Shown here one piece after another: positions 8,971 to 17,286 of a DNA stretch of 30,486 bases (positions within the stretch are counted from its first letter, which is position 1; each line of letters begins with the position of its first letter). The position numbers and the translations under genes are program-made. This DNA comes from JANWHF01 sp036276235 (lineage in GTDB: Bacteria > Planctomycetota > Phycisphaerae > Tepidisphaerales > Tepidisphaeraceae), in the NCBI GenBank assembly GCA_036276235.1, contig DATBDZ010000233.1, positions 1-30,486 on the forward strand, given 5' to 3'. Below the pieces are notes generated by a model. The model was not told the origin of the DNA. It was given only the letters and a program-made list of their open reading frames with translations, and did no database searches.

Positions 8971-9444
8971 TTATCTAACAGCGCCGGGCACGGTCCCACA
9001 TTCCGGGCAACGGTTTGGCGTCGCTCGAAGGTTATAGCCACACTGGGTACAGCGAAGCTGAAACGACACCGGCACGATCAGATAGCGCACGCCTCGGACC
9101 ACCAACGGCAACAAGAACGATCCCGCCATCGCGCTAAAGAGCGCGATGGCTGCCGCCACGGCGCCATCCGCGATCACGGCGCGGTCGTTCCATTGCGTGA
9201 ATTGCTTCCCAAAGCTGTTGTCATACGTGCTGAGCGTGGTCAAAGGAAATCCCTGGCCGATACCGTCATAAAAGGAGTAGGTAAAAAAACCGAAGCTCCC
9301 ATATCGGGGCGGATTCGGCGGGTCCATCATCAGCTGTTCGATCCAAGGCGGCGGCTTGCCGATGTTCGCCGGCGAACAATTGAGCCACACGGCGAGCCAA
9401 ACGCCACCAGCCAGACCAGCCAATATCCCCAGCGCGCGTGTCAT
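8971..9444 (-). CDS. Small membrane protein with C-terminal zinc ribbon (first in operon)
   Basis: The product is 157 aa. An N-terminal hydrophobic segment (about 5-21) is followed by an external loop of about 65 residues, a second segment (about 92-112) and the ribbon CTQCGYNL..CPECGTVP. Its two-segment design resembles the 239-aa protein at the other end of the operon. No Shine-Dalgarno site is obvious before the ATG, so the start is less certain than the frame. It is probably the first gene of a three-gene transcript running to 6459. Confidence 0.7.
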   Translation of the reverse strand: MTRALGILAGLAGGVWLAVWLNCSPANIGKPPPWIEQLMMDPPNPPRYGSFGFFTYSFYDGIGQGFPLTTLSTYDNSFGKQFTQWNDRAVIADGAVAAAIALFSAMAGSFLLPLVVRGVRYLIVPVSFQLRCTQCGYNLRATPNRCPECGTVPGAVR

Positions 9445-9549
9445 CGCGGGGCATCATACCGCGCACCGAAACCGTGCAGGCGGGGGAAAATGCGATTAAA
9501 GGTTTGGGCGGGCCCGGGGGCGCGCCAAGGGAGTACACGATCTAAAAAA

Positions 9550-9672
9550 GACATGCCCACGCAAGCGTGGGACATGGCACCCGAATATAAAAATCCCGAT
9601 CGCCCGGACCCTCTTCATCATTTCACCACATTGTCGGTCGGGTGCCATGCCTCACGCTTGCGTGAGCATGTC
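9550..9672. mobile_element. 123-bp MITE-like inverted repeat
   Basis: A 35-bp left arm (9550-9584, starting GACATGCCCACGCAAGCGTG) and a right arm (9638-9672) are reverse complements except for three positions. Each arm contains its own smaller palindrome (CCCACGCAAGCGTGGG and CTCACGCTTGCGTGAG). The 53-base core has no ORF. It sits in the 443-base gap 9445-9887. No other gene is supported in that gap, which presumably also holds the promoter of the prepilin-like gene. Confidence 0.7.
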
Positions 9673-9887
9673 CGTGTCGATCGAATCGACGTCCCCTCGA
9701 CGCATGATGGCTCCGCAGATGGGCATGCGTTGTGAAAGGAATTCCATGTACGAATCGTGCACGGACCCGTCCCACCCTCCTTCCAGATTTTTGCCTTGAA
9801 TTTCCAGCGCCTTCGGCGACACTATTTGTCGTCCGACTCAAGATGTTTGGCGTTCAGACAACGGCCGATTGCTGAAGGGAGGCGCGT

Positions 9888-10790
9888 GTGTCATTGCCTG
9901 CTCATGGGTCACGAATTTCGCGGAGCCTTGGTTCCACATCATTTGCGAGAGCATTTTCGCTAACTGAATTGATCGTCGTGATTGGCTTGATCGCGCTGTT
10001 GATTGCGCTGTTGTTGCCGACGATGGCGAGGGTCCGCGAGGATGCCTATCGCGCCAAGTGCCTTTCGAATCTGCGCACGATTGGGCAGGCGGGGATGATG
10101 CATGTGAATGAGCATCGCGGCTATCTGCCGTGCGCTGGATGGCATTGGAGCCCGATCGGCGGCGTGCTGAATCCCGCGGGCCTGGGCGACAGCGAGGCAG
10201 TTCGATTTGACTATTACGAGGACGGCACCGAACGCCGCCCGATGCCGGTCACCGCGGCTTTTGCGCTGTACATGGGCGTGTCGATCCGTACCGACAGCCG
10301 AGAACATCTGGAAGAGGATCTCCAGCTCGACAAGCTGCGCACGCATTGGCGCTGCCCCAGCCAGGCAACCGACGCCACTGGCTGGACGCAAAAAGAAAGC
10401 TCCGGCTGGACGACGCCCGACGAATTCACCGGCTACGCATTTAACGAAGCGCTCCTGGGCCGCCGCCAGGGCACGCCCGAGCAAGGCTCCAGCGGCAAGA
10501 TGTGGAACTACCCGATGGCCCACATCACCGACGTGAAACATCCGTCCGAAGTTTTCATGTTTATCGACGGTCGCCCGCGCAATCAGACCGATCGACGTTG
10601 CCCTTCGGTCTTTGAATACTCTGCTACCGACACGCTTTACGATTTTCAGACTCGCGCCGGAAGCGAGCTTTTCGATTACTTCCGACATCGCCACAAGATT
10701 AATGCCCTGTTCGTCGATGGGCATGCCGAAACCTATTCCATGGACGATACCAGCCTGCAGGCGATCGGCGTTTCCAAAGGGATGTTCTAA
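9888..10790 (+). CDS. Prepilin-like protein with N-terminal methylation motif and H-x9-DG
   Basis: The product is 300 aa. The start is GTG at 9888, five bases after GGGAGG. A type IV prepilin-like motif lies at residues 20-45: cleavage is expected before F23 (A|FSLTE), with Glu at mature position 5 and a long hydrophobic helix after it. The residue before the cut is Ala, not the usual Gly. The C-terminal part contains H-x9-DG (RHKINALFVDGHAE), the hallmark of the large planctomycete DUF1559-type pseudopilin family. These proteins are presumed to be exported by a type II secretion or pilus-like system and processed by a prepilin peptidase; neither is encoded here. The gene is coupled to the next by a TAATG overlap. 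Confidence 0.85.
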   Translation: MSLPAHGSRISRSLGSTSFARAFSLTELIVVIGLIALLIALLLPTMARVREDAYRAKCLSNLRTIGQAGMMHVNEHRGYLPCAGWHWSPIGGVLNPAGLGDSEAVRFDYYEDGTERRPMPVTAAFALYMGVSIRTDSREHLEEDLQLDKLRTHWRCPSQATDATGWTQKESSGWTTPDEFTGYAFNEALLGRRQGTPEQGSSGKMWNYPMAHITDVKHPSEVFMFIDGRPRNQTDRRCPSVFEYSATDTLYDFQTRAGSELFDYFRHRHKINALFVDGHAETYSMDDTSLQAIGVSKGMF

Positions 10791-11656
10791 TGCATCTTTC
10801 CTCAATCAGGCAGTGGCATTGGATGATCTTTTCGATCGTCGTGGGCTTGGTGTTTTATTACACGCGCACGCAGCAGACCGACAATCTTTCGCGCTTTGGC
10901 GATTCCATCAACAGCCCGCGGATGTTCGAAGAGATGGTTCTCAAGACCGAGGCGGGCCGCCCGACTTTCGATCAGTTGGCCGTCCACAGTCAGCTCGTGC
11001 CCGATGGAAAGGGAGCGATGAAGCCGGCGACGATCGTCACCGGAATGGCGTTCAACGGGCATTATGAAAAAGAGGGGAGCAAGTTTGTGGCGCGCTGGCG
11101 GCCGACGTTTTTTGTCGGGCCCATTCCTTATAAGCCGCGCACGAATCTCGCGCAATTGCGCAAGCCGGGCGGGCCGGACTTCGCCGCGGAATTCCGCGCG
11201 ATTAAAGATCCGACGGTCGTCGATTTTCTTAACATCCTGGGGAAGGCCAAAGGAATCACCTACAAGCACGCCTGGTGGCGCGAGCCGAAGCAGTGGCAAT
11301 GCGTGGCGGCAAGCTTCGCCGTCGTCGGGATCATCTGGCCGATTTTCCTGAATCTCATCTACTTCGGCCGCCCCTGGTGTCCCAAGACCGCTAAAGCGAC
11401 GAGTCTGATCAATGTTGCGGGCCAGTCGCCCGAAGCGCCAATCCCGATGGGTCTGGCGGGAGGTCCATCCGATATTGAGCTGCCCGTTCCATCCGAGGCG
11501 GCCAGCCCCGCGGCGGTCGAAGCACCGGCCGTGGCGGCCATTAGCACTGCGCCGCTCGACGCCGCAAAAACTGACGAGCAAGCCCAATCAGAATTCGGCG
11601 CCGCCAAGGATGATTTCTATCCCACCGAAGTGCACGTGCCGCACAAGAATGATTGA
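10790..11656 (+). CDS. Membrane protein coupled to the prepilin-like gene
   Basis: The product is 288 aa. Its ATG shares one base with the stop of the upstream gene (TAATG). Two membrane segments are visible: about 8-27 near the N-terminus and about 172-192 (VAASFAVVGIIWPIFLNLIYFG). The region between them lies on one side of the membrane. The C-terminal 90 residues are Ala/Pro-rich and probably disordered. I recognise no enzyme motif. The tight coupling suggests it works with the pseudopilin, perhaps in its assembly or anchoring, but that is inference from position. Confidence 0.7.
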   Translation: MHLSSIRQWHWMIFSIVVGLVFYYTRTQQTDNLSRFGDSINSPRMFEEMVLKTEAGRPTFDQLAVHSQLVPDGKGAMKPATIVTGMAFNGHYEKEGSKFVARWRPTFFVGPIPYKPRTNLAQLRKPGGPDFAAEFRAIKDPTVVDFLNILGKAKGITYKHAWWREPKQWQCVAASFAVVGIIWPIFLNLIYFGRPWCPKTAKATSLINVAGQSPEAPIPMGLAGGPSDIELPVPSEAASPAAVEAPAVAAISTAPLDAAKTDEQAQSEFGAAKDDFYPTEVHVPHKND

Positions 11657-11667
11657 CGATCCTCGGC

Positions 11668-12228
11668 TCATCGAAGTGATGTGGCACTGATCTGCAACAT
11701 CATCACATTGTTCTGGCGATAGTATCCGCTCATGCGGATCGTCGCTCGGGCGCTTTGCGTCGTGCGCGTTTGCTCAGTGCGGGCTTCGATCTTTGTGATG
11801 CCTTCGTCGAACCACGCGCCGCCGTCAAAATCCGGCGCGATGTTGTGCAGAAACTGTTTGGCGATCCGCTTGGGGCGAGCGTTCATCAAGGCGTCGTCCG
11901 TGTGAAACGGAATCTCCAGCGACGCATAATCCAGCTCCGCCGGATCGGTCCGCATGGTGATGACGGCATGCTCCGAGGCGCTCAGATCGAAGGTGGATGT
12001 CCACGTGGCAAGTCCGCCCAGCGAGCGCTCCGGCGTGGTGGGCTTGGGAATGCCCTCCAGCACATCCGCCAGCTTCCGCCCAAGATGCGCAGAGGGGGCC
12101 GGCGCTTCAGCGTCGGCGGCGGTCGTTCGAGTTTCGGCGGTGGGGCGGCTAAAGAAAAACCATACCAGGCCGGCGGCTATCAGCAAGATCCCGCCGATCA
12201 CGAGATTGTTCCGAGAAGAATTTGCCAT
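11668..12228 (-). CDS. Membrane-anchored hypothetical protein
   Basis: The product is 186 aa. A single N-terminal hydrophobic segment (about 9-26) is followed by an Ala/Thr/Pro-rich linker to about 50 and a compact soluble domain to the end. GGAGGAG lies nine bases before the ATG. It converges on the preceding membrane-protein gene with only 11 bases between the stops. No family is recognised. Confidence 0.65.
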   Translation of the reverse strand: MANSSRNNLVIGGILLIAAGLVWFFFSRPTAETRTTAADAEAPAPSAHLGRKLADVLEGIPKPTTPERSLGGLATWTSTFDLSASEHAVITMRTDPAELDYASLEIPFHTDDALMNARPKRIAKQFLHNIAPDFDGGAWFDEGITKIEARTEQTRTTQSARATIRMSGYYRQNNVMMLQISATSLR

Positions 12229-12375
12229 CGGATTGAGCTCCTCCGTCTGGAAGCGCGAAGTATCGCACCGTTGTCAAGACGAAGCCATCAGGAATTCATG
12301 CAACAGGCAGTACGTGCTCCGCACAAGATTGCAGGTGGAATCTTGTTCACAACTTAATCAGGTTAGGAAATGTCA

Positions 12376-12533
12376 TGCTGAGGTACTCCGAAGCATCTGG
12401 CCTGGGAGAATAAGTTGCTAGTTGTTAGTTGTCAGTTGCTAGTGAATGCCAATGCATTCGCAACTCGCCTTGACTGACAACTGGCAACTGACAACTTATT
12501 TTCCACGGCCAGATGCTTCGGGGTACCTCAGCA
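12376..12533. mobile_element. 158-bp MITE-like element
   Basis: The ends are inverted copies. The left begins TGCTGAGGTACTCCGAAGCA and the right end is its complement with one change; similarity continues for about 70 bases into each arm. The arms contain degenerate GTTGCTAGTTGTTAGTTGTC-type tandem repeats and are separated by a short core around GAATGCCAATGCATTC. There is no ORF of its own. It lies in the 323-base gap 12229-12551; no target-site duplication is evident. The ends resemble a repeat type scattered in many bacterial genomes, where it is often mistranslated as a small ORF. Confidence 0.7.
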
Positions 12534-12551
12534 GGTGTTAGACTTTCCATC

Positions 12552-13649
12552 ATGAAACGACGAACCTTCCTCCAGCTCGGACTCGCGGCGGCGATGGGGA
12601 ATCGGCTGTTCGCGGGGGCGAGCCCCAGCGCAATGGAAGACGCGGCAGATATCCTCGCCAGAGCCGTCGACGGCGGCCAGGTCACTTCGGCGGTTCTGCA
12701 TGTCGTTGGACGCCAAGGGGCGTTCACGCGCGCATTTGGCAAGGGGATTTCCGAGAACTCGATGTTTTTGATGGGGTCGATCTCCAAGCCGATCTGTGTC
12801 GCCGCTTTAATGACGCTTTTCGATCAGGGGAAATTCAGCCTCGATGATCCGCTCACGAAGTACATCCCGAAATTCACCGGCGACGGGCGAGACCAGGTCA
12901 CAATGCGGCATCTTATGGCCCACTCGTCGGGATTGCCGGATCAGTTGGCGGATAACGACGCGCTGCGCAAGAGTCATGCGCAGTTGCCGGAGTTTGCCGC
13001 GCATGCGGTTCGCGCGCCGCTGAGTTTTGCCGCCGGGTCGCGGTATCAATATTCGAGCATGGGAATTCTGCTGGCGACTCAGGTCGCCGAGCAACTCGGC
13101 GGCGTTTCGATTTCGCAACTCGTTGATCGCACGGTCTTCGGTGCGCTCGCCATGCGGCACTCGGCGCTGGGCCTTGGCCACTTCGCGCTGGAGGATATGG
13201 TTCGCTGCCAAACTGAGCACGCCGCCCCGGAAGCAGGAGGCGGCGATCCAACCGCGAAGGACTGGGACTGGAACAGCCCCTACTGGCGCCAGCTCGGCGC
13301 GCCGTGGGGCGGCGTGCATGCCTCCGCCCCCGATCTGGCGCGATTTCTCGGAGAATTCATGAAAGGCGCAGGCGCGGTGGTTAAGCCGGCGACGGCGAAG
13401 CTGATGATTACGAATCAGAATGCCGCAGGCGTGACGCCGCGCGGGCTCGGATTCAACGTAGGAGCAAGGGCGGGAAGTCCCGGTTGCTCGGAGAAAACAT
13501 TCGGCCACACCGGATCAACCGGCACGATTTTCTGGGCCGACCCGGCGACGCAAACAATTTGCGTCGTGCTGACATCATTGCCAGGAGCCGCGGTTTATCC
13601 GCATCCGCGGGATGTGGTATCCGAGCGCGTCGCGTCGGGCGGCCGGTGA
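12552..13649 (+). CDS. Tat-exported serine hydrolase, class C beta-lactamase-like fold
   Basis: The product is 365 aa from the ATG at 12552. An in-frame extension to 12513 lies inside the MITE-like element and is rejected. MKRRTFLQLG plus a hydrophobic stretch looks like a Tat signal, suggesting periplasmic folding after export. The fold motifs are S-x-x-K at 76-79 (SISK, Ser76 nucleophile, Lys79 base), YSS at 167-169 where YxN is usual, and HTG in GHTGSTG near 328. The family includes beta-lactamases, D-Ala-D-Ala peptidases and esterases. The missing Asn of YxN leans away from a true beta-lactamase, towards an esterase or peptidase; this is inference. Confidence 0.82.
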   Translation: MKRRTFLQLGLAAAMGNRLFAGASPSAMEDAADILARAVDGGQVTSAVLHVVGRQGAFTRAFGKGISENSMFLMGSISKPICVAALMTLFDQGKFSLDDPLTKYIPKFTGDGRDQVTMRHLMAHSSGLPDQLADNDALRKSHAQLPEFAAHAVRAPLSFAAGSRYQYSSMGILLATQVAEQLGGVSISQLVDRTVFGALAMRHSALGLGHFALEDMVRCQTEHAAPEAGGGDPTAKDWDWNSPYWRQLGAPWGGVHASAPDLARFLGEFMKGAGAVVKPATAKLMITNQNAAGVTPRGLGFNVGARAGSPGCSEKTFGHTGSTGTIFWADPATQTICVVLTSLPGAAVYPHPRDVVSERVASGGR

Positions 13650-13656
13650 GGGCCGG

Positions 13657-13668
13657 CTCAGCATGACA
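13657..13668. repeat. 12-bp inverted copy of the upstream MITE end
   Basis: CTCAGCATGACA is the exact reverse complement of TGTCATGCTGAG at 12371-12382. The two copies flank the serine hydrolase gene, about 1.28 kb apart. It lies eight bases after the stop. Confidence 0.5.
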
Positions 13669-13711
13669 GTCTCTTGCGATGATTTAGCACCCTCTCCGAA
13701 AGTCTCAGCAA

Positions 13712-14650
13712 TCACTTCGCCTTCGGCGGGTCTTCCTTCCCCAGCGTCAGATACTGCGGCGTCACTTTCTCGATATTCGGCGTCACATCCGCCTTCACAT
13801 TTCCGAAAGCCCACGAGAGCCCGCCGAGGAGGATCGATTGGAAGATCGGGTTGAGCCACACTTCTTCGCGGTGGCCCATTGAGGTGTAAAAGACGCGGCC
13901 CTTGCCGTGCTCGCGCGCCCAGGTCGCCGGGTACGCGGGGCGGTCGTACATATTTCCCTTCAGGCCCGGCTCCTGAATCAGCAGCACGTGCAGGTTTTTG
14001 GCGTGGTCCTTCAGCGTGTACCACTCTTCCAGCATGTCAAACCCATCGCCGGCGGCAGCCATGCCGGGGAAGTTCTTGTCGGCGACAGTCATGTGCGCCT
14101 TTTGCTGCGCGCCGTGAACGATGAACTCCGCACTGAGCATCGCGATATACGGATCGACGTTGTCGCCATCCTGCACGAATCGAGAGTGGGTACCCGCGGC
14201 CTTGTTGCCGGGGCTGTGGAAGGTATCGCTGGCGCTGTGCGTGCCGATGAATCCCTTGCCTTCTTTGATCAGATCGAGAAACGCCTGCTTCCCTTCCTTG
14301 GACATCGGCGGCTGCCTGTCAGTTCCGATCTCGGTCAGATCGCCGGTCGTGTAAAACATAAACGCATCAAACGCGGCGAGTTTGTCGGGGACAAAGATTC
14401 TGCCGTCCTTCGTGCAGGTCACATCAAAATTATGCTTCGCCCCCAGATCGGTGACGACCTGCTCGGCGTGGCTCAGCTCATCCTTCGACTTTCGCTTGAT
14501 CGATGAATGCTCGAATCCGGATGACTTGGTAAAGAACAGGAGCTTGCGTTTGGGCGAAGCATCATCGCCCCAGGCAAGAGGAAACCGCGCCAGCCCCAGC
14601 GCCGCCGCGGCCGCGCCAGTCCGAGTAAGAAATGCACGACGATTTAACAT
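13712..14650 (-). CDS. Tat-exported ThuA-like domain protein
   Basis: The product is 312 aa. The N-terminus MLNRRAFLTRTGAAAAALGL is a Tat-type signal. The body matches the ThuA (trehalose-utilisation-like) fold: RKLLFFTKSSGFEHSSI at about 34-50, FDAFMFYTTGDLTE near 94, GKGFIGTHSASDTFHS near 132, and GKGRVFYTSMGHREEVW near 252. ThuA-like proteins are GATase1-related and are often linked to sugar metabolism in planctomycetes; the exact substrate is not known. AGGAG lies seven bases before the ATG. It shares its direction with the ligase gene 93 bases upstream, but the gap makes joint transcription uncertain. Confidence 0.85.
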   Translation of the reverse strand: MLNRRAFLTRTGAAAAALGLARFPLAWGDDASPKRKLLFFTKSSGFEHSSIKRKSKDELSHAEQVVTDLGAKHNFDVTCTKDGRIFVPDKLAAFDAFMFYTTGDLTEIGTDRQPPMSKEGKQAFLDLIKEGKGFIGTHSASDTFHSPGNKAAGTHSRFVQDGDNVDPYIAMLSAEFIVHGAQQKAHMTVADKNFPGMAAAGDGFDMLEEWYTLKDHAKNLHVLLIQEPGLKGNMYDRPAYPATWAREHGKGRVFYTSMGHREEVWLNPIFQSILLGGLSWAFGNVKADVTPNIEKVTPQYLTLGKEDPPKAK

Positions 14651-14743
14651 GAGGCCACTCCTGTTTTAAGCCAACCAGTTGCGATGTGCTTCATCCGCGT
14701 GAGCGCCAATATACCAAAACGGAGCATGTTCACAGGTCTTTTT

Positions 14744-16123
14744 TTACTTCTCTTCGTATCCCTCGGCGGTCTTCTCTTCGATCAGCTTTGAAGCCTGGGC
14801 CTCGGCGGCCGATGCCTGCGCAAACGATTTGGTCTTGCTTTGGCCATTCGATCCGATTCGTCCCCATCGCGTGGTGACATCGCAACCGGATTGAGAGATC
14901 TCCCAGAATTTATTCGATTTGTCGTCGACAAATTCAAAGTAGCGAGGCTTGGTGCCTTCGCCTGAGGACGCAGGCGTCGTTTCTCCCGCCCCCGGTACTC
15001 CGGGGGAGGGCTGGGGTGGGGGTTGTGTTGAGGGCGCATCGCTTGCGCGAACCCCCACCCTAACCCTCCCCCGGAGTACCGGAGGAGGGGACAAAGCAGA
15101 CTCTGGTTCCAAATTTGTTCGCAGGCGAAGGTAGCTCGGAAACCGCGGAACGCCGCCGTCGGAAAGCTCCTGGTATCGAAACGTGATCGTCGCGCCGACG
15201 GCCGGCGGCGCTTCGCGCTCGCGATCGCTAAACCCGGTGCCGACGGCAAACTCAGTTCCGTCGGAAAGGCGAACGAGCAGCGCGCCGAGGCGTCCCTTGT
15301 GCTTTCCCGCGCCGGCCTGATGCCCGATGACGATCGCCTCGGCATCGCGAAAACTCTTCACCTTCAGCAGCGTCGAAGACCGCCCGACTTCGTACTTCGA
15401 GCCGGGCTGGCGGAGCATCAACCCTTCGCCGCCGAGCGATTCGATGCGCGCGAGCTCCGCACGCAGGCAATCGACATCCTTGCAGATGTCGTGATCGTGC
15501 GGCTTGGCGAACTTCGCTTTCCCATCGAGTGTTTCCTTGACCGCCTTGAATCGCTCTTCGAAGGCGCCCACGACGCCAGGCGCATCGAAGACCAGATACT
15601 TCACTTCATTCCACAGATCGTTCTTATCCTGCCGCCGGACGATGCTGACGGTGCGCTGAAACTTTTTCCGGTCGATCCAGAGTTCTCCGTCCAGCGGAAT
15701 CTTCGGCAAGCCTTGAACGAACCAATCGGGCGCGTGAAAGAAGTTTCCCTGCCGCGAGAGGAATTGGCCGCCGTCCCAGTAGGCGCGAACGCCGTCCAGC
15801 TTCTCGCTCATCCACCAACCCGACAAGTCGGCGGCGTTGTCCCAGCTCTCCGCCAGCAGCAGCGGCGGGCCGGCGCCTTCCTCTTCTCGATCTGCCGTCT
15901 GCTTGACCGGCTTCTGTGGAAGCGCGCCGCCGATGCGCGCCTCCTCGGCGGCGTCGCCGCGCAGCTTGCGCAGATGTTTGCACGTGCGGCGTTCGATGGT
16001 GATCGACTGATTCCGCCAGGCCGGGCAGGAACAAGAGTAGACGCCGCCGGTGTTCTTCAGAACATACGGCTTAGCGCCGGAGCCCTTCATTTCGGTTGTT
16101 TCGCCGTCGGCTAGATCAGTCAT
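14744..16123 (-). CDS. SWIM zinc finger / LigE-like ATP-dependent DNA ligase / WGR fusion
   Basis: The product is 459 aa. Residues 31-50 form a SWIM motif (Cys31, Cys33, Cys48, His50). Residues about 88-240 form the ATP-dependent ligase adenylation domain. Motif I is EKLDGVRA, with Lys108 as the AMP-accepting residue. Motif III is LDGELW (144-149), IIIa is YLVFDAP (176-182), IV is GGEGLMLR (231-238) and V is LLKVK (252-256). An OB-fold follows to about 337 and a WGR domain at 395-459 (Trp420-Gly-Arg). The core resembles short LigE-type ligases, which are normally exported; here there is no signal peptide, so it should work in the cytoplasm sealing nicks. Residues about 347-378 are a dispersed repeat. 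GGGAG lies ten bases upstream, at the end of dinB. Confidence 0.85.
   Translation of the reverse strand: MTDLADGETTEMKGSGAKPYVLKNTGGVYSCSCPAWRNQSITIERRTCKHLRKLRGDAAEEARIGGALPQKPVKQTADREEEGAGPPLLLAESWDNAADLSGWWMSEKLDGVRAYWDGGQFLSRQGNFFHAPDWFVQGLPKIPLDGELWIDRKKFQRTVSIVRRQDKNDLWNEVKYLVFDAPGVVGAFEERFKAVKETLDGKAKFAKPHDHDICKDVDCLRAELARIESLGGEGLMLRQPGSKYEVGRSSTLLKVKSFRDAEAIVIGHQAGAGKHKGRLGALLVRLSDGTEFAVGTGFSDREREAPPAVGATITFRYQELSDGGVPRFPSYLRLRTNLEPESALSPPPVLRGRVRVGVRASDAPSTQPPPQPSPGVPGAGETTPASSGEGTKPRYFEFVDDKSNKFWEISQSGCDVTTRWGRIGSNGQSKTKSFAQASAAEAQASKLIEEKTAEGYEEK
14989..15085. repeat. 97-bp inverted repeat inside the ligase gene
   Basis: A 36-bp arm at 14989-15024 (starting CCCCCGGTACTCCGGGGGAG) is the near-exact reverse complement of 15050-15085. 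A 25-base loop separates them. It encodes Pro/Gly/Arg-rich residues 347-378 of the ligase without stop codons. A solitary related arm lies at 6394-6418. Confidence 0.75.
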
Positions 16124-16129
16124 ACAGTT

Positions 16130-17275
16130 TCAACTCCCGCGCCTCACCGATCGCTTCCCATACCGCGCATTGATTCGGTCCGCCACCGCGTCGAGCTTTC
16201 GCTGGCGATCGCGCGCGGGGTCGGCGAACAAGCCCATTTGATCGCCGCCCTGGCTCAAGCGCTCGGCGGTCAGGCCGATCAATCGCACGGGTTGAAATGT
16301 CCACGCGTCAAAGAGTTCCCGTGCCGCGGTCCACAGGTCGGCGGTGCAATCAGTCGGCTCTTTCAATGTCGCCGAACGGGTGATCGTTTCGAAATTGCCG
16401 AATCGGATCTTCACCGAAACGCCGCGCGATTGGAGTCCATGTCGGCGAAGCCTCCAGCCGACTTGCTCGGATTGATCGAGCAGCACGCGGCGAACTTCCT
16501 CCGGCTGAATCAGATCGACGCCAAACGTCTGCTCGTGGCTGATGCTTTTGGCTTCGCGGTCGGGCGTAACGTTTCGATCATCGATCCCGCGCGCCAGGTT
16601 CAGATACCGCTGCGTTTCCGACCCGAGATAGCGCTGCACGAGTTCCGCCGGCGCTCGCCGCAGATCGGCGATGGTCCGGATGCCGACATTCGCCAGCCGC
16701 GCCGAGGTGGCTTTGCCAATGCCCCATAGTTTGGTCACCGCCAGCGGCAGCAAAATGCGATCGATTGCGTCCGGCTCGATCACCACCAACCCATCCGGCT
16801 TCTGCATGTCCGATGCGAGCTTCGCGAGAAACTTATTCGGCGCGACGCCAACAGAGGCAGTGATGCCCGCCTGCGCTTTGATCGTGTCCTTGATCTTCCG
16901 CGCTACGCCGCGCGGCTCACCCAGCAATCGGCTCGTACCGGTGAGATCGAGAAAAGCCTCATCGACGCTCAGCGGCTCAACCACTGGCGAGAACTGATTA
17001 AAGATATCAAACACGTGCCGCGAGATTTCGCGATAGCGCTCGCCGCGCACCGGCACGATGATCGCGCTGGGGCAAAGCCGTTTGGCGATCGACATCGGCT
17101 GGGCCGAGTGACATCCAAAAACGCGCGACTCATAAGAAGCGGCGGCAACCACGCCGCGCGCGCCGTCATGTCCGACAAGGACCGGCTTGCCTCGCAGGGC
17201 CGGGTTATCCAACTGCTCGACAGACGCGAAGAACGCGTCCATATCGACGTGGAGAATCGAGCGGTCGGAGATCAT
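16130..17275 (-). CDS. dinB: DNA polymerase IV (Y-family translesion polymerase)
   Basis: The product is 381 aa, normal for DinB. It copies past damaged template bases. The palm has ILHVDMDAFFASVE with metal ligand Asp11, and PLSVDEAFLD with Asp105-Glu106, so the active site is intact. The helix-hairpin-helix section is seen around 182-215 (LWGIGKATSARLANVGI), and the little-finger domain follows from about 240. QMGLF at 346-350 is a beta-clamp binding motif. The start lies 11 bases after the DUF1080-like stop, and its own stop is six bases before the ligase start, so polymerase and ligase are probably one transcript. No LexA box was recognised. Confidence 0.93.
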   Translation of the reverse strand: MISDRSILHVDMDAFFASVEQLDNPALRGKPVLVGHDGARGVVAAASYESRVFGCHSAQPMSIAKRLCPSAIIVPVRGERYREISRHVFDIFNQFSPVVEPLSVDEAFLDLTGTSRLLGEPRGVARKIKDTIKAQAGITASVGVAPNKFLAKLASDMQKPDGLVVIEPDAIDRILLPLAVTKLWGIGKATSARLANVGIRTIADLRRAPAELVQRYLGSETQRYLNLARGIDDRNVTPDREAKSISHEQTFGVDLIQPEEVRRVLLDQSEQVGWRLRRHGLQSRGVSVKIRFGNFETITRSATLKEPTDCTADLWTAARELFDAWTFQPVRLIGLTAERLSQGGDQMGLFADPARDRQRKLDAVADRINARYGKRSVRRGS

Positions 17276-17286
17276 GCGGCAACTTA

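Noticed and set aside
12411..12490. Possible CRISPR-like array because of short repeats
   Set aside because: The repeats are degenerate GTTGTCAGTTGC-type tandem units without spacers, within a MITE-like element.
12513..12551. Upstream in-frame start of the serine hydrolase
   Set aside because: It lies within the MITE-like element and would mask a good Tat signal that starts at 12552.
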